The notes below the pieces were generated by a model that saw nothing but the letters and a program-made list of their open reading frames with translations, ran no database searches and was not told the origin of the DNA. DNA of 64,000 nt from Alteribacter natronophilus (GTDB lineage Bacteria; Bacillota; Bacilli; Bacillales; Salisediminibacteriaceae), in the NCBI RefSeq assembly GCF_006007885.1, contig NZ_VCRO01000003.1, forward strand, positions 1 to 64,000, in the 5' to 3' direction. The position numbers were made by a program, and so were the translations under genes. Positions 60,739-64,000 of this stretch are shown piece after piece (the first letter of the stretch is position 1; every line of letters starts with the position of its first letter).

Positions 60739-61616
60739 ACATAAAAGCAGACCGTATATCGGTAACCTATAAAAACACCACAGCACTCCATGACCTGTCT
60801 TTTACACTGGAACCAGGAAAAACCTACGGCCTTGTCGGCAGAAACGGCGCGGGAAAAACCACCCTTCTCTCACTCCTCGCCTCTTTCAGGAAAACTGACT
60901 CGGGCCGTCTGGAAATAGACGGGGAAAACCCATTTGAAAACGCCCGTCTTATGTCTGAGATTGCATTCATCTACGAAACTGACTACAGCGATGAACACGA
61001 GCCGGTGAGCAGCTACTTCGATTTTACCGCCAGGTACCGAAAGAACTTTGACCGTGCCTACGCAGAAAAGCTGGCCAAAAAATTCTCCCTCGGACTTGAT
61101 CAGCCTGTTCATAAACTGTCCAAGGGAATGCAGTCAGCTCTGAATGTCATTATCGGCCTTGCAGGACGCACTGAAATTACGATTTTCGATGAAGCATACA
61201 GCGGAATGGACGCACCCGCAAGAGAAATATTCTACAGGGAAATTATAAATGAAAAGGAGAAGCACCCGCGCACCATGATCCTCTCCACTCATCTCGTATC
61301 GGAGATGGATTATCTGTTTGACGAGGTGATCATTATTCACAAAGGGCAGCTTCTGCTTCAGAAAACCGCTGACGAGCTGAATGAACAAGGGTTAACCGTT
61401 ACTGGAAATATTGAGGATGTGGACCGTTTCACCGAAGGGCTGTCTGTACTAGGCAGCGAAACTCTTGGTGGTACAAAACGGGCAAAAATCTACGGTTCAC
61501 TCAGTCAGGATCACCTGGAACAGGCCGCTGCTTCCGGGCTGGAAATCGGCACTTTGCCCCTGCAGGATTTATTTATTTCATTAACAGAGGAGGAACACGG
61601 TCATGAAGACAGCTGA
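60735..61616 (+). CDS. ABC transporter ATPase (YtrB-like)
   Basis: 293 residues. Walker A GLVGRNGAGKTTLL, signature LSKGMQSALNVI (Gln-rich loop variant), Walker B ITIFDEAYSGMD and switch His in LSTHLVSEMD. TTG start overlaps the GntR stop by four bases, with AAAGGACG upstream. Pairs with the next membrane protein; likely exports or senses a cell-wall-active compound. Confidence 0.87.
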   Translation: MNIKADRISVTYKNTTALHDLSFTLEPGKTYGLVGRNGAGKTTLLSLLASFRKTDSGRLEIDGENPFENARLMSEIAFIYETDYSDEHEPVSSYFDFTARYRKNFDRAYAEKLAKKFSLGLDQPVHKLSKGMQSALNVIIGLAGRTEITIFDEAYSGMDAPAREIFYREIINEKEKHPRTMILSTHLVSEMDYLFDEVIIIHKGQLLLQKTADELNEQGLTVTGNIEDVDRFTEGLSVLGSETLGGTKRAKIYGSLSQDHLEQAAASGLEIGTLPLQDLFISLTEEEHGHEDS

Positions 61617-62322
61617 CTGGAAAAAAACCGGTGTTGACCTGTTCGCCATTCAGGGGAAATGGACACTCTGGTTTCTTCCCATCGTATTTGCAGTGTACAC
61701 AGGTCTGAACATCTTTTCACCGGCTGAGGAACTGGGGGAAATAAGCTTTCTTACCTTTGTCCGGACCCCTGCCAACATTTTCATGCTGATCTGCGGCATT
61801 ATCATTGTCTTTGCGTTCCTGACACACTTCGTGAAATACGGGGTCACACGCAAAAATTATTTTATCGGGACTGTTATTTCAGCAGCCGGCCTCTCTCTCA
61901 CGATCATGACTGTCAGTATGATCCTGACAGGCGGCTCAGTCGCCCTGCAGCAGGTTATCCCCCTGTATACGCAGGTAACACCAGAACCCTTTCTGAATAC
62001 TGGTTCTCAATGGATCCTTCCGGCGCTTGCATCCTTTTTAAGCATGCTTCTCTACTACATGGCCGGCTGGGGAATTGCAATCGGCTTCTACCGCTATGGC
62101 GGGTGGGGCGGTGCTTTTGCTATTATCTCTGCGGTTTTTCTGATGGCGATAAGCGATATATTATGGGCAAGGGAATTTCCAATACCGCTTCCTGGCGTAC
62201 CGGCAGTGGACTTTTCCATCGTCCCTGTCCCGTTCCTGTTCCTGATCCTGATGATGATTATCTCAGGAACCATCTGGCTGCTCTATCTCATCACAAGAAC
62301 CACTCCGATTAAGGTGGAATAA
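61603..62322 (+). CDS. ABC transporter membrane subunit (unrecognised family)
   Basis: 239 residues with about six membrane helices (FLPIVFAVYTGLNIF; IFMLICGIIIVFAFL; FIGTVISAAGLSLTIMTVSMI; LASFLSMLLYYMAGWGIAIGF; FAIISAVFLMAISDIL; FLFLILMMIISGTIWLLYLI). Start is 14 bases inside the ATPase end; GGAGG upstream. Third gene of the YtrA-type operon. Confidence 0.78.
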   Translation: MKTADWKKTGVDLFAIQGKWTLWFLPIVFAVYTGLNIFSPAEELGEISFLTFVRTPANIFMLICGIIIVFAFLTHFVKYGVTRKNYFIGTVISAAGLSLTIMTVSMILTGGSVALQQVIPLYTQVTPEPFLNTGSQWILPALASFLSMLLYYMAGWGIAIGFYRYGGWGGAFAIISAVFLMAISDILWAREFPIPLPGVPAVDFSIVPVPFLFLILMMIISGTIWLLYLITRTTPIKVE

Positions 62323-62378
62323 TAATTGGGCAGCAGTAGTGGGGGGATAACCCTCGGTTGCTCCCGCACACATTTAAA

Positions 62379-62415
62379 GATCCCGACCGCAGACTGCTGC
62401 GGCCGGGATTTTTTC
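62379..62415 (+). terminator. Terminator of the YtrA-type operon
   Basis: ATCCCGACCGCAG / CTGCGGCCGGGAT with an ACTG-like loop (one mismatch), then TTTTTT. Loop CAGACTGCTGCGG is shared with the terminator at 60110. Confidence 0.8.
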
Positions 62416-62422
62416 CTATTCC

Positions 62423-64000
62423 CTATTCAATTTTGCCTCCCACGATCGGAAGCGTCACTTTACTACGCGTCGGCAGTACCGAAAGTTCCGTCCCTGCCTC
62501 CGGACGAATCGTATAATCATAATCACTCGCTATCAGCACAATCCCGATCCGGCTGCCTTCCTCAAACACATAATCGTGCGGCTGCATGTCCCATTCAAAC
62601 GTATAGTCCCGCTCCGGCGTAATACTGATGGAGCGTTCCTCGCCTTTTATATTCTGAGGATCCATCCAGCCTCTCGTTATAATATCCGCATCCCCGTTTT
62701 CATCGTATTCCACAAGAAGTGCGGTCAGGTTGGCCACCGGCCGGTCAATATTGAGACGAATGCTCACTTCAGGCGTCCCGCTCATGTGAACAGGAGAAGT
62801 AAGCTCGTCTGTGAGATACACTAAACGATTCTCATGATCTTCCCCGGGACCGGCTACAAGGTCATCCGCTACCGTCTGAGGATCATCAATCAGGCTCTGA
62901 CGATCGTGCGGGCGGTTTGGCACAGGACTGGTATGAATCGTACCTGTTCCTTCCGTTTCGCCTTTAAGCCACAGTGTAGTCTCTTCTACATCTGCATGAG
63001 GCCAGGCTTCCTGCTGCACCCAGTCCCGGTTTTCCCGCTGGATGTTTACTGTCTCCTCATCCATGATCCCGTTTTCAATGCCGTACAGCCAGTAGTCAAA
63101 CCAGCGGTGACGCTCTTCGTTCCAGAGGGATGCCGGCGGAGCACCGTGCCCTCCCTGGTGAAGCCAGAGCTTACGATCCACATCATGGTTTCCAAGCTCG
63201 TTCCACCACTGGGCAAACTGCTTCGTCTTCACGTTCCAGTCATTCAGGCCATGAGCGAGAAGTACGCTGGCTTCAATATCCTTTACACCGTCAAGATAAT
63301 TACGCTCATCCCAGAAGTCGTTGTAATCCCCGGTGACCCGGTCCTCGTCCTCCACCATCTGCTCGAGGACAGGTTCACAGATCTCACTGTCGGAGCGCGT
63401 AGTTACCAGCCCGGCCAGAACGCTGGCATCCTCACCCTGCCAGCCTCCAGGGGCCACAACGGCGCCATTGGCTCTGAAGTAATCATACCAGCTGCTGATC
63501 GCCACGATCGGCACGATCGTTTTCAAACCTTCAACCCCTGTCGTTGCCACACCGTTAGGCAGCGTTCCGTTGTAGGAAGCACCGATCATGCCCACGTTTC
63601 CTGTCGTCCAGTCTGCTGCGACTTCGTTTCCATCAGCATCAAAAGCTCTGGCACTTCCATTCAGCCAGTCGATCACTGCCTTTGTGCCCATGATTTCATA
63701 GTCATCCCCAGTTGTCGCGCATCCAGTGGATTTCCCGCTTCCGATACTTTCACCTAACACCACTGCATACCCGCGCGGCACAAAGTAGTTTCCAAGAGCA
63801 CCGAGGTTCTGAGGCTCTGCGTGCGGTCCCCTGCCTCCCCGGTTCCCCGGATGAGGCACGGGATTTAAATCCACGTCCACATCAAAAAACGGGTACGACC
63901 AGTCAAGACCTGCCCGGTATGGGCTCATTTCATAAATGACCGGTACCTCGACGCCCTCTTCCGTATCCGGTCTCATCACCTGGACTGAAACCAGGTCCAG
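62423..64000 (-). CDS. X-Pro dipeptidyl-peptidase, S15 family (5' end outside window)
   Basis: Partial: the frame remains open to the right edge, so the N-terminus is missing; 518 residues lie after the first internal Met at 63979. Catalytic Ser in MIGASYNGTL (GxSYxG), Asp in LLAHGLNDWNVK, His in HQGGHGAPP. A C-terminal jelly-roll domain follows (about the last 150 residues, VSIRLNIDRPVANLTA...). It removes X-Pro dipeptides, consistent with the two exoproteases nearby. Confidence 0.85.
   Translation of the reverse strand: MDLVSVQVMRPDTEEGVEVPVIYEMSPYRAGLDWSYPFFDVDVDLNPVPHPGNRGGRGPHAEPQNLGALGNYFVPRGYAVVLGESIGSGKSTGCATTGDDYEIMGTKAVIDWLNGSARAFDADGNEVAADWTTGNVGMIGASYNGTLPNGVATTGVEGLKTIVPIVAISSWYDYFRANGAVVAPGGWQGEDASVLAGLVTTRSDSEICEPVLEQMVEDEDRVTGDYNDFWDERNYLDGVKDIEASVLLAHGLNDWNVKTKQFAQWWNELGNHDVDRKLWLHQGGHGAPPASLWNEERHRWFDYWLYGIENGIMDEETVNIQRENRDWVQQEAWPHADVEETTLWLKGETEGTGTIHTSPVPNRPHDRQSLIDDPQTVADDLVAGPGEDHENRLVYLTDELTSPVHMSGTPEVSIRLNIDRPVANLTALLVEYDENGDADIITRGWMDPQNIKGEERSISITPERDYTFEWDMQPHDYVFEEGSRIGIVLIASDYDYTIRPEAGTELSVLPTRSKVTLPIVGGKIE

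Noticed and set aside
62834-63757. 307-residue plus-strand ORF opposite the S15 peptidase
   Set aside because: The minus strand has a full catalytic triad and domain order; the plus frame shows no motif or ribosome site.

Overview
The window looks like chromosomal DNA of a spore-forming, probably haloalkaliphilic member of the Bacillaceae. The evidence is: strong Gram-positive ribosome binding sites (GGAGG type) with many GTG and TTG starts, acidic secreted proteins, Mn-catalase and CotF-like spore proteins, the C35 terpenoid gene ytpB, a BrfA-type ribosome rescue gene, cre boxes, and degenerate copies of a GC-rich intergenic repeat typical of this family. Genus is not assigned. No rRNA, insertion sequence, prophage or CRISPR array was seen. 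The only tRNA-like stretch looks degenerate.

Region by region. 1-7.9 kb: housekeeping and envelope genes on the minus strand (ytpB, secreted M14 carboxypeptidase, uridine-kinase-like P-loop kinase, a divergent prs, lipoprotein and membrane protein, MATE pump), with a tandem-repeat array at 3.8 kb. 7.9-19.1 kb: a carbohydrate locus. A minus-strand operon (secreted GH43, GH1-like, GH2, frameshifted GH43) faces a plus-strand operon (CUT1 binding protein, two permeases, YesL-like protein) followed by a ROK repressor; the divergent control region holds two cre-like sites and two related AT-rich inverted repeats. The set suggests import and intracellular hydrolysis of plant-wall (arabinose-containing) oligosaccharides. 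19-25 kb: MerR/TipA-type regulator, SDR, and a CstR-type persulfide detoxification operon (OsmC, DUF202, CstB-like fusion, membrane rhodanese). 25-48 kb: mostly single genes, including brfA with a terminator inside its ORF, M42 peptidase, Nudix, DinB, methyltransferase, Mn-catalase, an Aquifex-type aconitase coupled to a tiny zinc protein, a Gln-rich membrane protein, a membrane-anchored di-heme cytochrome c, a double-HTH MerR with RNase H, and a MFS/ArsR pair.

48.4-56.3 kb holds the most unusual system: one minus-strand operon hypA-hypB-hypF(C-terminal half only)-hypC-hypD-hypE, then a cytochrome b5-like protein, then [NiFe]-hydrogenase small and large subunits and the maturation protease. 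The small subunit has no Tat signal and carries CxGN where CxxC is expected at the proximal Fe-S cluster. No membrane cytochrome b subunit is present, so the cytochrome b5 protein is the candidate electron acceptor. 56.8-64 kb: thermolysin-like and subtilisin-like exoproteases, a YtrA-type GntR/ABC operon with a clear operator, and an S15 X-Pro dipeptidyl-peptidase running off the right edge.

All functional calls come from motif recognition and remembered family knowledge; no database search was run.
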